Of a DNA stretch of 55,985 nucleotides, positions 36,020 through 44,832 are shown in pieces. How positions within the stretch are numbered: position 1 is the stretch's first letter; every line of letters begins with the position of its first letter. Both the position numbers and the translations under genes were made by a program. Below the pieces are notes generated by a model that made no database searches, was not told the DNA's origin, and saw only the letters and a program-made list of their open reading frames with translations. Source of the stretch: Ignavibacteriales bacterium (GTDB taxonomy: Bacteria; Bacteroidota; Ignavibacteria; Ignavibacteriales; Ignavibacteriaceae); NCBI GenBank assembly GCA_003141435.1, contig PLLW01000113.1, positions 12,232 through 68,216 on the forward strand, read 5' to 3'.

Positions 36020-39000
36020 CTAGCCATTCTCGCCGGTTAGGCGGGCAATTTGCAGAAGGCAAAACCTTAAAAGGTCCTGCTGTTTAGGTGATAATGCCTG
36101 CTCTTCAATTTTAATAATTCTCTCAACTTCTTTTATAGCGCGAATAATGTTAATGGGCACTTCAACCATTCCTTCTGAAATTACTGAGAGATATTCGAAA
36201 GCGGTTGCAAGGAATTGATGCATGTTTTCATCACCCGACATTTTTAATACATTTGACAGATCGGTGGGGAGCTTTAATTTCTTGGGCGCAAAAGAGAGCT
36301 CTTTTGTCTGCGGATTGGAAGACAATGAATATAATGCAATGGCTAATTCGACAAAACTTGCAACCCTTTGCAGTACCGGTTGTTCCAGTAAGTCCCACAT
36401 TTTTGCACGCCAGAATTTTACATCTTTAGGAACAAGCAGTAAGTTTTTAATTTCATCAAACCACTTTTTATCGACATTACCATTGATCACCGAAAGAAAT
36501 ATTCCGGGATCCGTGTTAAAGAAATCGGGCTGCAATACAATCGCAAGATCGGGACGGAGGGTTGGCAATAAATCAGAAATAAATTTATCTCCGTCAAAAA
36601 AGTCCATTGGGTTCAACCCATGTCTTCTTAAAAGCTCTCTTTGGAAAAATATTAAATATTTACCCATTGAATCGATATCTTCCCTGAGTGCAAGAAAGGC
36701 AGAATTGCCGGCGGGGAATGCATTTTCCATTCGATTCAAATAAGTTAAATCAACATCATGATAAATGCGCAAAGTGTGCAATATTTCATAGACGGGAAGA
36801 TTTGGTAAAATTCTGTCTTCAATTAAGCTAATGGATTCGCCCAAGTCAAAATATTTTTGGGAGAAGGTATCCAAAGCGCGGAATAATCCTGTTGTTAATT
36901 GGTTAATACCCAGCACGGCAGTTTGCGATTGATTATGAGATATTGCACGTAGAAGACTACCATAATGGGAAAATGGGATTGTCCCTGCAATTCTTTCAAG
37001 TATTTTTTGCCCAGCACCGCCTGAAGCTCCTTGTCCAGGGCGGACAGTAGGTCTATCCCTAAGAGGGGGAGTAGTGCGTGAAATGAAATATGAAATAATA
37101 TGAATACCGACAACGTCCTCTTCCCTTCCGTAAAGGATCTGCCTAAAGTTCTCGGTAACAATCGGCAAAAATTCATCAAAGAGATTTTCTTTTCTTCCTA
37201 CAGTAAGCCGTTCCAGTTCTTTTAGCCCGCGTGTCTTAAATTGCAGGCGGGTTTCGACAAGCGGTTCACCAGCGCGGATTATTTCTTGTTCATAAAACAT
37301 CTGGGCTTCTTTAACGTGATAGAGCAGCTGGGCTAATTCATTGACAGAAATATGACGCAGTTTTTCAGAAATGTTACTCTGAAAGGTGCGCAAATCACCC
37401 CCGGCAAAAACACCAATCAAAGGAGTGGCTGCATATTCAGTACTTTTTTTAGTTGACTCATTCAAATATTCGGAGAATCTATTCATTGAGTCTTCAGATC
37501 TAATAAATGCGGGCTGACCAACGACAGGGGAATAATATCCGCCCTGACGCTGCATCGGTTCGCCGCTTCCCATTTTCATTCTAACCATTCCCAGCAATCC
37601 TTTTTCAGCAAGCCAACTGGTTAATTGAAACTTGGCTTCTTTGTATAAGTTCATACCGGCAGTTTGCCCTATTTGCTGACTCAAATCAGAACCTGCGACA
37701 AACACTTCGGTAATTATTTCAGCAAATCTTTCACGGGTTTCCTGATTCAACCTTCTGCTTTGTAATGAGTATTCCCAAATTTTATTCAGGTAATTTTTAA
37801 GATTCTTTACCGAATCAGCATCTTCAAACAATGGTACCAGCCAGACGGAAGGAATTTCCAATTTAGGATTATCGCGAAGAATTTGCTCTCGTTGGGCGCG
37901 CAATTTCCTATCAAGAGATATCAACACCTCAGGCTTAGTAGACATGCTTACTTGCAGAGCCAATACCATCCCGGGGTTGCCGTATTTACCTGCAATTTCA
38001 TTTATCTCCATCATATTATGAAGCGTTGTGTCTATAGCAAACTGATCCTGGGCAGTAATAAGTTTTTGATGAATACGCAGGGTTATAGTAAAACGTTTCA
38101 GCAAATCCTTATACAGACAAATTTCTAAAGCCAGTTCCCGATTATTAATATTCTTTTGAATTAAAGGAAGCGATTGATGCAGAATCTTTCTTATTTTTTT
38201 ATTTAGAGAGAAATAATATTCGATAGTATCCTTTCGTTTTTTACGAAGGTCAAGCATTTTTCGTTCGAGGCGGTCATTATGGTGCCACAGAGAAGTGAGC
38301 GGATCACTTGCGATATGAAGCTGCATTCCCATCCGTCTAATTTTACCCGGTTTGACATTAAAGGGAAGGATTCCGTGATATCTTTTTTCAAGCTGCTGGG
38401 TAAGGCTTGTTATTTCATTCAATAGATAAGAGAATTGTTTATTAGTCTCCGGAAGTTTATCAATTTCAAGAAGCAGAGAAGAATCTATCTTAAAAGATTT
38501 ATCACTTTTTAAAAGCGATTGAAGCAATCTGCCCTGCCGGGCAACATTTTCAATCAGAACGGCTGCAACTAAACTGTGCCCCTGTCCCGACGGTCTATTG
38601 CTTCCATCCCAATCACTCCAAAAAGAGAGAAACGTTTGAAACGGTGTATTTGAGTGTAAGTTACTATAGTTTTCAGCAGTAATAATTGAATTCAAATCGA
38701 GGACCAATTCATCCGGTTCCTGACTTGAAACAATCGCCACATTCAATCCAAGAAATTCTTTTATTAATTCATCCGCCAATTGTTTAATCAGTGCCGGTAA
38801 AATAATTTGATTCTTAATTACGCATGCAATTAACTCTTCAAACAATAAATCGACTTTGAGCGAATACATTTGGGTTGGATGGACTGTCCGGTCATATAAT
38901 CTTTGCTTAAACTCATTTTTTCTTCTTTCCAAATTATCTTTAAAGAACTCTTTTTCAAGAGAATCAACCAGTCCTTTCCCTTTATCGGCCAAAGCCATTT

Positions 39001-41638
39001 CAATAGCTTCATTTATGATTGTCAGCCGTTCATTAAATTTCTGATTAAATATTGCCAGCCGTTCCGGTAAAAATCCTTCAATAAAATTCTTCTCATAAAG
39101 CGAATCCCGCAATAAATCGACATGGAGCTGAAATTGTTTTCCGTACCTGGAATTACATTCTTCGGAAATTTTCCGCTCTATGGAATTCCATTTAGCATAA
39201 AAATCATTATTTATAGGGGTTGTTTTTACGGCAAGCGGTTTTATCTCAAATTGTTTGCGATTATAATTTGCCGCCTCTTCACCGATCATTCTATTAAGAT
39301 CAATCAGAACTCTTCTTGTTTTTTTAAGGAGGGTTTCAGCGTTATCGGTACCACCGAGAGTTAAGCGGAATGTTTTACGTCCTGACTCAAAACCTTTTGC
39401 CGTCCGTGCAAAAGTAGAAAGAGGAATAAGACCTATACCCTGTCTTGCCAACCCAGAAGCCAGCCAATCGAGTGATAATCCTGAAGGTAATTTATTGATT
39501 ATCATTTGAGGATACATACTGCCTTTTGGCGCTTTAATATTTATACCAAATCTATTCCTATCATGAGGAAGATTGTCAGCCGCTTCTTTTAAGGAATTCA
39601 TCCTTTCCTCAAATATTGTATTACGAAGCTGCCAAAAAGCGTTGGCTGTTTCCGGTTTATTACGATAGAACATATACGCTAAAAATATAGCACCAATATT
39701 AGGTGCAACTGTTGAGCTGACATCCTTAAACTTTCTGAATAATTCACTATTACGAATTTCGATAACAGAGAGGCGCGCACCAGCAAACGAATCCGTCTTT
39801 GATACAGAATGAATAGTAATTAAGTAATTAGACTGATCTTCACTTATATAGCCATTTTTGAGAAGTTCGCAAGTTAACTGCCGGATTGTCTTTATCTGTA
39901 TTAAAACGGAGAGCGGAACAACGTTCTGGTAAGAAAGGTCGTCAATGATGAATATATTTCTTTCAAGCAGCCATTTTATTAATCGTTTTAAATCACTGCT
40001 GTTGAATACCTGTCCAGTTGCATTGTGAGGATTGTTGAGAGCAACCGCGCCATATTTATTCCAGTTTGGATCCCGGGATATTTTATTATCGACTGCGGCA
40101 ATAATGCCATCAATATCAAGTTCAAAATCATCCGTAAGAGGGACAACGGAAACTGAGGGGAAGCAATGTTCATACGTCCAACTTAAATCCGGAATCACCA
40201 CTTCTTTTATTCCGCAGTGAAATCCGAGCAAACCCAAGCCAGAGCGTGATGATCCACTGACTACCAGACAATTATTTTTCCTGTATTCCGGATGATGTTT
40301 TAAGAATGAATGAAGAAAACTGTTTGTTAATTCCTCAGCCCAATCCACAGAATCGATATTTTCGATACACCGGTCAAGAAGATCATTTATTTTAGTACTT
40401 GAAAACTCATCGAAAGAAAATATAGATGAAGCCAACTCTGATCTTTTAGCAAGGTTTGTTTCTATTTTGGAAACATTGTCAGAGATGTTTTCGATAAAGT
40501 GCGCTTTCTTATTAATTATTGAATTTAACCTATCTTCAATATTATTGAAATAAACTTCACCAATATTGCTGCCAATAATGGGAACGGGGAAAGATTCATT
40601 AGCCGGTGCAATCTCTAATTTGTTTTCTTTAAGAATGTGATTATTAGAGATCAACTTTTCTTTAATAATGAAGGAGAGCAATTCAACTTCAGATGCGGAA
40701 GGAGTACCTTTCAACTGGAAATGGATATTTTCTATAACCTTAACAAAATCGGAATTGCCAGCCAAAAAGACAATAGACAGATTTTTTAATAAAGGAGAGA
40801 ATATTTCCGGAGTCAGCAAACGAAGGACCCGATTCATCATTTTGGCTTCTCTTGCAAGAGAGAGATGGTTTGGGGCATTATTGACTTCAATAAAGAAAAG
40901 AGGGTACTCCAGACTCAATTGTCTTAGACCTCTTCTTGTATCTTCTAAAGTATTCTTACCCAGCAATAAAAAGGTTGGAACATCCGGTGAATCAGATAAG
41001 TACTGGCAAAGGTGTTCAATTAATGTTGTTTCATTTTCTGATAAAGCCTTGAATCCGAGTCCAGGGAATTGCTGTAAATGGGGGGGCAGATCAATTGCGA
41101 ACAATAGAATATTTGCAGGAAGATTTACAAGATATTCTGATAAAGCATGGAATAATATTCGCAGAGCTTCAAAAATGCCGCCAGACGATAATATAATTTC
41201 ACGGTTGCCGGATGATTCGCCCAGATTATATGATAATGCTTCCTGCTGATTTTTAATGAGCCAATCATTAAAATACTTTACAAGGTAATTGGGTTCTCCT
41301 TTTTTAAAACCGCCGCGAGACATGTATGGTGCGCTTTTATTGATGAGATTAACAAAGAATTCTAATTTCGATTTTTCATTAGAATTCCATTCAAGGTGTT
41401 CAATAATTGCATCAAGATCATCTTCGTTGAATTCTTCTTTTAGAAAATCAATTCCTAAAATCATCCGTAAATACGCAGAGGAAAGCCTTTTATCCTGTAC
41501 AGGATTTCCTATATGAAAGTTGACTTTTTCCTCTGCCGGGACAGACGAAGAAGCAGTAGCCTCACTTACTTCGGAGACTTTAGCCGCTTTTACCGGTTTA
41601 AGTTTAAAATATTCCACCGGATCAGTATATTTTATCAT
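36020..41638 (-). CDS. Giant fusion: PLP aminotransferase plus divergent phosphoenolpyruvate carboxylase
   Basis: 1872 residues in one frame. Residues about 1-430 look like a degenerate aminotransferase domain (HIGNPVQDKR, ILSSGGIFEALRILFHAL). Residues about 430-830 are a fold type I aminotransferase with N539 in NNPHNATGQ, IFIIDDLSYQN and PLP lysine K614 in SVSKTDSFAGARLSV. Residues about 850-1872 align in order with bacterial PEPC: TVHPTQ (H920; TAHPTE in E. coli), FWSDWDGSNRP (FTSWMGGDRDGNP), LALQVSMSTKPEVL (YVISMAKTPSDVL), VPLFEDADS (E1272), VFVAGSDLSQQ (D1318), GSGEPMQRQGG (R1364), IPFSHYGSLLRAI and a C-terminal glycine. The catalytic His and both metal ligands are kept. The Lys after the SD motif (K546 in E. 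coli) and the Arg of RQES are replaced. The natural product would be oxaloacetate converted to aspartate, but altered activity is possible. Confidence 0.8.
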   Translation of the reverse strand: MIKYTDPVEYFKLKPVKAAKVSEVSEATASSSVPAEEKVNFHIGNPVQDKRLSSAYLRMILGIDFLKEEFNEDDLDAIIEHLEWNSNEKSKLEFFVNLINKSAPYMSRGGFKKGEPNYLVKYFNDWLIKNQQEALSYNLGESSGNREIILSSGGIFEALRILFHALSEYLVNLPANILLFAIDLPPHLQQFPGLGFKALSENETTLIEHLCQYLSDSPDVPTFLLLGKNTLEDTRRGLRQLSLEYPLFFIEVNNAPNHLSLAREAKMMNRVLRLLTPEIFSPLLKNLSIVFLAGNSDFVKVIENIHFQLKGTPSASEVELLSFIIKEKLISNNHILKENKLEIAPANESFPVPIIGSNIGEVYFNNIEDRLNSIINKKAHFIENISDNVSKIETNLAKRSELASSIFSFDEFSSTKINDLLDRCIENIDSVDWAEELTNSFLHSFLKHHPEYRKNNCLVVSGSSRSGLGLLGFHCGIKEVVIPDLSWTYEHCFPSVSVVPLTDDFELDIDGIIAAVDNKISRDPNWNKYGAVALNNPHNATGQVFNSSDLKRLIKWLLERNIFIIDDLSYQNVVPLSVLIQIKTIRQLTCELLKNGYISEDQSNYLITIHSVSKTDSFAGARLSVIEIRNSELFRKFKDVSSTVAPNIGAIFLAYMFYRNKPETANAFWQLRNTIFEERMNSLKEAADNLPHDRNRFGINIKAPKGSMYPQMIINKLPSGLSLDWLASGLARQGIGLIPLSTFARTAKGFESGRKTFRLTLGGTDNAETLLKKTRRVLIDLNRMIGEEAANYNRKQFEIKPLAVKTTPINNDFYAKWNSIERKISEECNSRYGKQFQLHVDLLRDSLYEKNFIEGFLPERLAIFNQKFNERLTIINEAIEMALADKGKGLVDSLEKEFFKDNLERRKNEFKQRLYDRTVHPTQMYSLKVDLLFEELIACVIKNQIILPALIKQLADELIKEFLGLNVAIVSSQEPDELVLDLNSIITAENYSNLHSNTPFQTFLSFWSDWDGSNRPSGQGHSLVAAVLIENVARQGRLLQSLLKSDKSFKIDSSLLLEIDKLPETNKQFSYLLNEITSLTQQLEKRYHGILPFNVKPGKIRRMGMQLHIASDPLTSLWHHNDRLERKMLDLRKKRKDTIEYYFSLNKKIRKILHQSLPLIQKNINNRELALEICLYKDLLKRFTITLRIHQKLITAQDQFAIDTTLHNMMEINEIAGKYGNPGMVLALQVSMSTKPEVLISLDRKLRAQREQILRDNPKLEIPSVWLVPLFEDADSVKNLKNYLNKIWEYSLQSRRLNQETRERFAEIITEVFVAGSDLSQQIGQTAGMNLYKEAKFQLTSWLAEKGLLGMVRMKMGSGEPMQRQGGYYSPVVGQPAFIRSEDSMNRFSEYLNESTKKSTEYAATPLIGVFAGGDLRTFQSNISEKLRHISVNELAQLLYHVKEAQMFYEQEIIRAGEPLVETRLQFKTRGLKELERLTVGRKENLFDEFLPIVTENFRQILYGREEDVVGIHIISYFISRTTPPLRDRPTVRPGQGASGGAGQKILERIAGTIPFSHYGSLLRAISHNQSQTAVLGINQLTTGLFRALDTFSQKYFDLGESISLIEDRILPNLPVYEILHTLRIYHDVDLTYLNRMENAFPAGNSAFLALREDIDSMGKYLIFFQRELLRRHGLNPMDFFDGDKFISDLLPTLRPDLAIVLQPDFFNTDPGIFLSVINGNVDKKWFDEIKNLLLVPKDVKFWRAKMWDLLEQPVLQRVASFVELAIALYSLSSNPQTKELSFAPKKLKLPTDLSNVLKMSGDENMHQFLATAFEYLSVISEGMVEVPINIIRAIKEVERIIKIEEQALSPKQQDLLRFCLLQIARLTGENG

Positions 41639-41659
41639 ATTGCTATCAGGGGAATATAC

Positions 41660-42634
41660 CTATTGATTTTTCTCTTCGGTCTTTTTTGAATTATTTACAG
41701 CAGTTTGAAGGAATTGCTGAAACATACTGATCAATTCCGAACCCTTAGATATATCATTTGGGGACAAAGTAACGATTGTCTTTGCATTTTTTAATGACTG
41801 ACTTGCTTCCGCCAGTCGTGCTGCCTGCGGAGTAAGCATTAATAATTCAGGGCTATTTTTAAGCATGTTAAGTTCTTCATTGTCCAATTCGAGCTGCATT
41901 CTTTTTCTGCTTAATTCATCTTCTGTTCTTTTTTGAGCGAGCGACGATTCTTTTTCAAGGATTGTTTTCTTTAGGTCATACTTTTTTAATTCAAGATTAT
42001 TTTCGAGCAATGCTATTTCTTCATCTGCTTTCAATTTAGCCTTTGCTGCATTTATTCTTGCCTGTTGATTTAGAATTTCCGTTTGTTCCAAAATTCTTGC
42101 CGATTCCTGCTGGCGCATAGCTTCAGCTATTTTAGAATCGAGAGCTTCAAATGATTGAACAGTTAAGGAAATAATATCGAGTCCCAGGGTATTTCTGCTA
42201 ATATTTATTTTTTGTATTAGATACTCGTAAATCTTTGCAGAAGATAATTCTTCGATTTCGTATCTCTCGGTATATTCTTTAATAATACTATGAATAATGG
42301 TTTCGAGCTCTTTTTCAGCTTTTGCAACAGCGTTATTATTCCACCCTCCGACTCTGATTAGCTCGGGGATATGATCCAGAGCGGCTGCGACAGTAACAGC
42401 AAGTTTCAGTTTAATATCAAGATTTCCTTTTGCCGAGGCTTCAATATTCATTTGAGTTGAATATGTAGTTTTCGGCAAAGCAATACTAAAGTGTTTAGGA
42501 TAGAAGCGTGCCGTTCTTATAATAATTTTTCCACTTGATTCGCACAGAATCAACTGGTCAGGTTGTCTTTGCCGATATTCTAAAAAGAATATGACCAGAA
42601 ATACAAGCACTAAAATTCCAACAGTTATCCACAT
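41660..42634 (-). CDS. SPFH/flotillin-like membrane-anchored coiled-coil protein
   Basis: 324 residues. One N-terminal membrane helix (ITVGILVLVFLVIFFLEY) precedes a beta-rich SPFH-like domain (about 30-170). A long charged helix follows (SKIAEAMRQQESARILEQTE, then runs of LKADEEIALLENNLELKK), characteristic of flotillin and Band-7 proteins. It likely oligomerises as a membrane scaffold. It lies 21 bp upstream of the aminotransferase-PEPC gene on the same strand, so the two may be co-expressed. Its C-terminus (about 270-324) is polar and unassigned. Confidence 0.7.
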   Translation of the reverse strand: MWITVGILVLVFLVIFFLEYRQRQPDQLILCESSGKIIIRTARFYPKHFSIALPKTTYSTQMNIEASAKGNLDIKLKLAVTVAAALDHIPELIRVGGWNNNAVAKAEKELETIIHSIIKEYTERYEIEELSSAKIYEYLIQKINISRNTLGLDIISLTVQSFEALDSKIAEAMRQQESARILEQTEILNQQARINAAKAKLKADEEIALLENNLELKKYDLKKTILEKESSLAQKRTEDELSRKRMQLELDNEELNMLKNSPELLMLTPQAARLAEASQSLKNAKTIVTLSPNDISKGSELISMFQQFLQTAVNNSKKTEEKNQ

Positions 42635-42783
42635 ACAATTATCTCCTAATAATTTTCCGTCTTTATTGATTACGAAAGGAAAAGGTCTAAAAGTCGAATA
42701 TAAGCAATTTTGTTATATAATATAATATTTTTTTGCTGTTTGATAAAAAATAGTACCGCAGTTCTTTGGCCGGGGTTTTATTT

Positions 42784-42858
42784 TTAGTTGTTGTATATTA
42801 TCCCATATCTTCTGTTAAAGTCTTTTGCTAACGAGTTTTTAAACTCTAAGTAGTACAT
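42784..42858 (-). pseudogene. Remnant of a RelE/ParE-like toxin gene
   Basis: A 24-codon frame, MYYLEFKNSLAKDF then NRRYGIIYNN and a stop. The first half matches the usual RelE start (MYxLEFxxSAxKDL) and the second half resembles the C-terminal YRIIYEI strand, so the middle appears to be deleted. It begins with TGATG stop/start overlap after the Phd-like frame, the normal order of an antitoxin-toxin pair. The toxin is surely inactive. Confidence 0.5.
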
Positions 42859-43143
42859 CAGGCTAATTTAAATTTCTTTTTAAAATCAGCCTCGCTAATT
42901 ACTGGTTCATTCTCCCTTTTTCGAATTATTTTAATGCATTTAGCGTCTTCTATTAATTCAATCATGGAAGTATATACTTTATAATCAAGTAAAACGCTTT
43001 TAGGTCTGCCGTTTTTAGTATATAGAATTTGCTCATTTGGATTTATCGTTAACATAATTTTACCTTCTGTCAAATGTCAATATAACAATTCTATCTAAAA
43101 TCTTAAAGACCTTAGCTTTGGAATCTGCCAGAGAAATAGTCAT
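42858..43143 (-). pseudogene. Frameshifted Phd/YefM-type antitoxin gene
   Basis: Two frames together read as a Phd antitoxin. The upstream frame from ATG 43143 gives MTISLADSKAKVFKILDRI, very like the Phd DNA-binding N-terminus, then terminates at 43060-43062. In another frame, beginning at about 43073 (TTG) or 43055 (ATG, with AGAAGG before it), NEQILYTKNGRPKSVLLDYK and VYTSMIELIED continue the antitoxin. A frame change with a short insertion splits them. The downstream part (71 codons) could still be translated but would lack the DNA-binding segment. Confidence 0.55.
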
Positions 43144-43235
43144 GAGTAAAGGTGTGTAGACTTCTGATAAAATTTCTGATACTTTTTCTAATTAGAGGCA
43201 TAGTTGGGATAGTTTTATGGTAGGACTATAAAAGT

Positions 43236-43270
43236 AAAAAGCCTGAAAACTTTCATTTTTAGGCTTTTTT
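43236..43270. terminator. Terminator downstream of tRNA-fMet
   Basis: AAAAAGCCT pairs with AGGCTTTTT across a 16-nt loop (43236-43269). On the minus strand it follows the tRNA 3' end by 3 bp and ends in a T tract. Confidence 0.75.
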
Positions 43271-43272
43271 AG

Positions 43273-43345
<73 letters not shown>

Positions 43346-43401
43346 ATATTTAGTTAATAAAGATACTGATTTATTGGTGGTAAGTCAAATAAGGAGTATG
43401 G

Positions 43402-44535
43402 CGGTAGTGTCTCAGTTTTAATTTATTAAGGGAATAATATGAAAAATAGATTAATAGGTCATATTATCCTTAACGTTTCCCTCTACTCCACTTTTGAATT
43501 TATTCGGCTTAAGACCCACGGTAATAATCACAACATTTTTTGGGGGGTGGGTTTCCCCTATATCATATCTAACGTCAATATTGTTTTCCTTAAATATTTC
43601 CAGCAATTGGTCGGAAACATTGTATTTGTGCGTGGATTTCTCCTCCTCATACCTTTGAGGAGTGGGAAAGTACGTGCTATCAATAAGGGGGTAATCAAGT
43701 GCCGTGAAGGAAACTCCATCTCGTATAGTCTCATCAAATTTAGTCGCCTCATACTTAGATTTCCACCCAGCCATTCGTACCATTGTATTAATCATGCCCA
43801 TAAATCGGCGAGCTTCAAAATCAGGCACATATCGGATAATGGCTGTATAGTTTTTAAAACGATTAAGTTTCTTGGAGGACATGGATTGTTCAAGACTTCG
43901 TGGCGCAAGGTCTTTTTGCATTTGCATCACATTCGTCTTTTCTTGTTCCAAATTCATCATGAGCTGTATGTTCTGTTGTTCAAGCAAATCAGATTTATTT
44001 TTAAGAATTTCAGAATTGTTTTTAAGAATTTCGGTCTTTTCGTTAGTTTCTGCTGCTTGCAATTGAGTTTGAGAGATTGTCTTTTCATTTTCAGAAAGAG
44101 TCATATTCGTACTTTGCCGATATAGGGCGAAATTAGAATCTTTAATTGATGACACCTTTTTATTAAGATAAATAGATACAACAGTTAATATTAACGTAAG
44201 AGATAATGATATGATATACGCTAAGTTGATCGCACTAACCCAAGTTTCTAATGTAGATGTGTTTGATAATTCAGCCATATTCCTTGTGTCCTTAACGTCC
44301 ATATTGATAATTATATGTTGTTGCGTTTTTATGATAAGGTTTGTTATTAAATCAAAGAGAAAACCAAAAATATTTCCTTGAAGAATTAAGATAATTTACT
44401 CATTAGTTGTAAGCAAAAGCAAACAAACGGAGTGTTTATTTTTATATGGTTTGGGTTTGATGGGGCGGAAACGCTATCTATCAAGCAGTTTAGCTAAATC
44501 TTTAATATTCCACAAATCAAACTGAGACACTACCG
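43402..44535. mobile_element. 1134-bp TIR element with 5-bp target duplication and no transposase
   Basis: The left end CGGTAGTGTCTCAGTTT (43402-43418) and the right end AAACTGAGACACTACCG (44519-44535) are perfect 17-bp inverted repeats. Both are flanked outside by the direct repeat TATGG (43397-43401 and 44536-44540), the expected 5-bp target duplication. Between them is one gene, on the minus strand, for a membrane coiled-coil protein. No transposase frame exists, so the element would need to be mobilised in trans. The IS family of the ends cannot be named from sequence alone. Confidence 0.85.
43451..44302 (-). CDS. Membrane-anchored coiled-coil protein, cargo of the TIR element
   Basis: 283 residues of unknown family. 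One membrane helix near residues 24-50 (LAYIISLSLTLILTVVSIYL) is followed by a coiled coil (about 75-130) with the local repeat ILKNNSEILKNKSDLLEQQN. A C-terminal globular domain (about 140-283) contains WKSKYEATKFDETIRDG, FKENNIDVRYDIG and PPKNVVIITVGLKPNKF. Start at ATG 44302; an ATG at 44278 (MAELSNTSTLE) with AAGGAAT before it is an alternative. It is the only gene inside the TIR element and lies 33 bp from its left end. It shows no transposase or nuclease motif. A role in defence or exclusion has been seen for other small membrane coiled-coil cargo proteins, but there is no direct evidence here. Confidence 0.75.
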   Translation of the reverse strand: MDVKDTRNMAELSNTSTLETWVSAINLAYIISLSLTLILTVVSIYLNKKVSSIKDSNFALYRQSTNMTLSENEKTISQTQLQAAETNEKTEILKNNSEILKNKSDLLEQQNIQLMMNLEQEKTNVMQMQKDLAPRSLEQSMSSKKLNRFKNYTAIIRYVPDFEARRFMGMINTMVRMAGWKSKYEATKFDETIRDGVSFTALDYPLIDSTYFPTPQRYEEEKSTHKYNVSDQLLEIFKENNIDVRYDIGETHPPKNVVIITVGLKPNKFKSGVEGNVKDNMTY

Positions 44536-44617
44536 TATGGCTTACTGTTATATGCTGGTCGATATAGGTCGGCAAATATATCACTTACTCTCAGGTGATT
44601 TGGTGGGAAATAAAATA

Positions 44618-44641
44618 CCCCCGTTATACAAAAAAAGGGGG
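44618..44641 (-). terminator. Possible terminator after the ferredoxin oxidoreductase operon
   Basis: On the minus strand a C-run and GGGGG flank a T-rich loop (TTTTTTTGTATAAC) and are followed by TATTTTATTT. The stem is 5-6 G-C pairs. It lies about 190 bp past the last gene (44833), so the assignment is weak. Confidence 0.35.
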
Positions 44642-44673
44642 GAAGTTAGCTAAAAGTGTGTGTCAAATTGGCA

Positions 44674-44739
44674 GAAATGGATCTGTGTCGTATCTTTGAT
44701 GCATCTGAGTCGTATCTGTGTCGTATCTGAGTCGCTCAG
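44674..44739. repeat. 11-bp-period tandem array B
   Basis: Six consecutive 11-bp units begin at 44674, 44685, 44696, 44707, 44718 and 44729. The plus-strand consensus is GAGTCGTATCT, the reverse complement of AGATACGACTC, nearly the consensus of array A (AGATACGGCTC) about 27.7 kb away. The array lies between the TIR element and the oxidoreductase operon. No ORF crosses it convincingly. Confidence 0.65.
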
Positions 44740-44832
44740 ATTAGATTTCGGAATATGTCGAAAATCGCTTAAATTCAGGACTTTCATATTGATTCTGAGA
44801 CTGCCAGAATGGCAGACAAAGGTCTTGGATAT

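Noticed and set aside
43439-44125. 228-codon plus-strand frame across the TIR element
   Set aside because: It is the antisense of the coiled-coil cargo gene, with His/Phe-rich composition typical of a shadow frame.
43402-44535. Ordinary complete insertion sequence
   Set aside because: Ends and target duplication are present, but the only frame has a membrane helix and coiled coil and no DDE or HUH motif.
44674-44739. Integron attC site
   Set aside because: Tandem direct 11-mers do not form the attC stem with R and L boxes, and there is no integrase.
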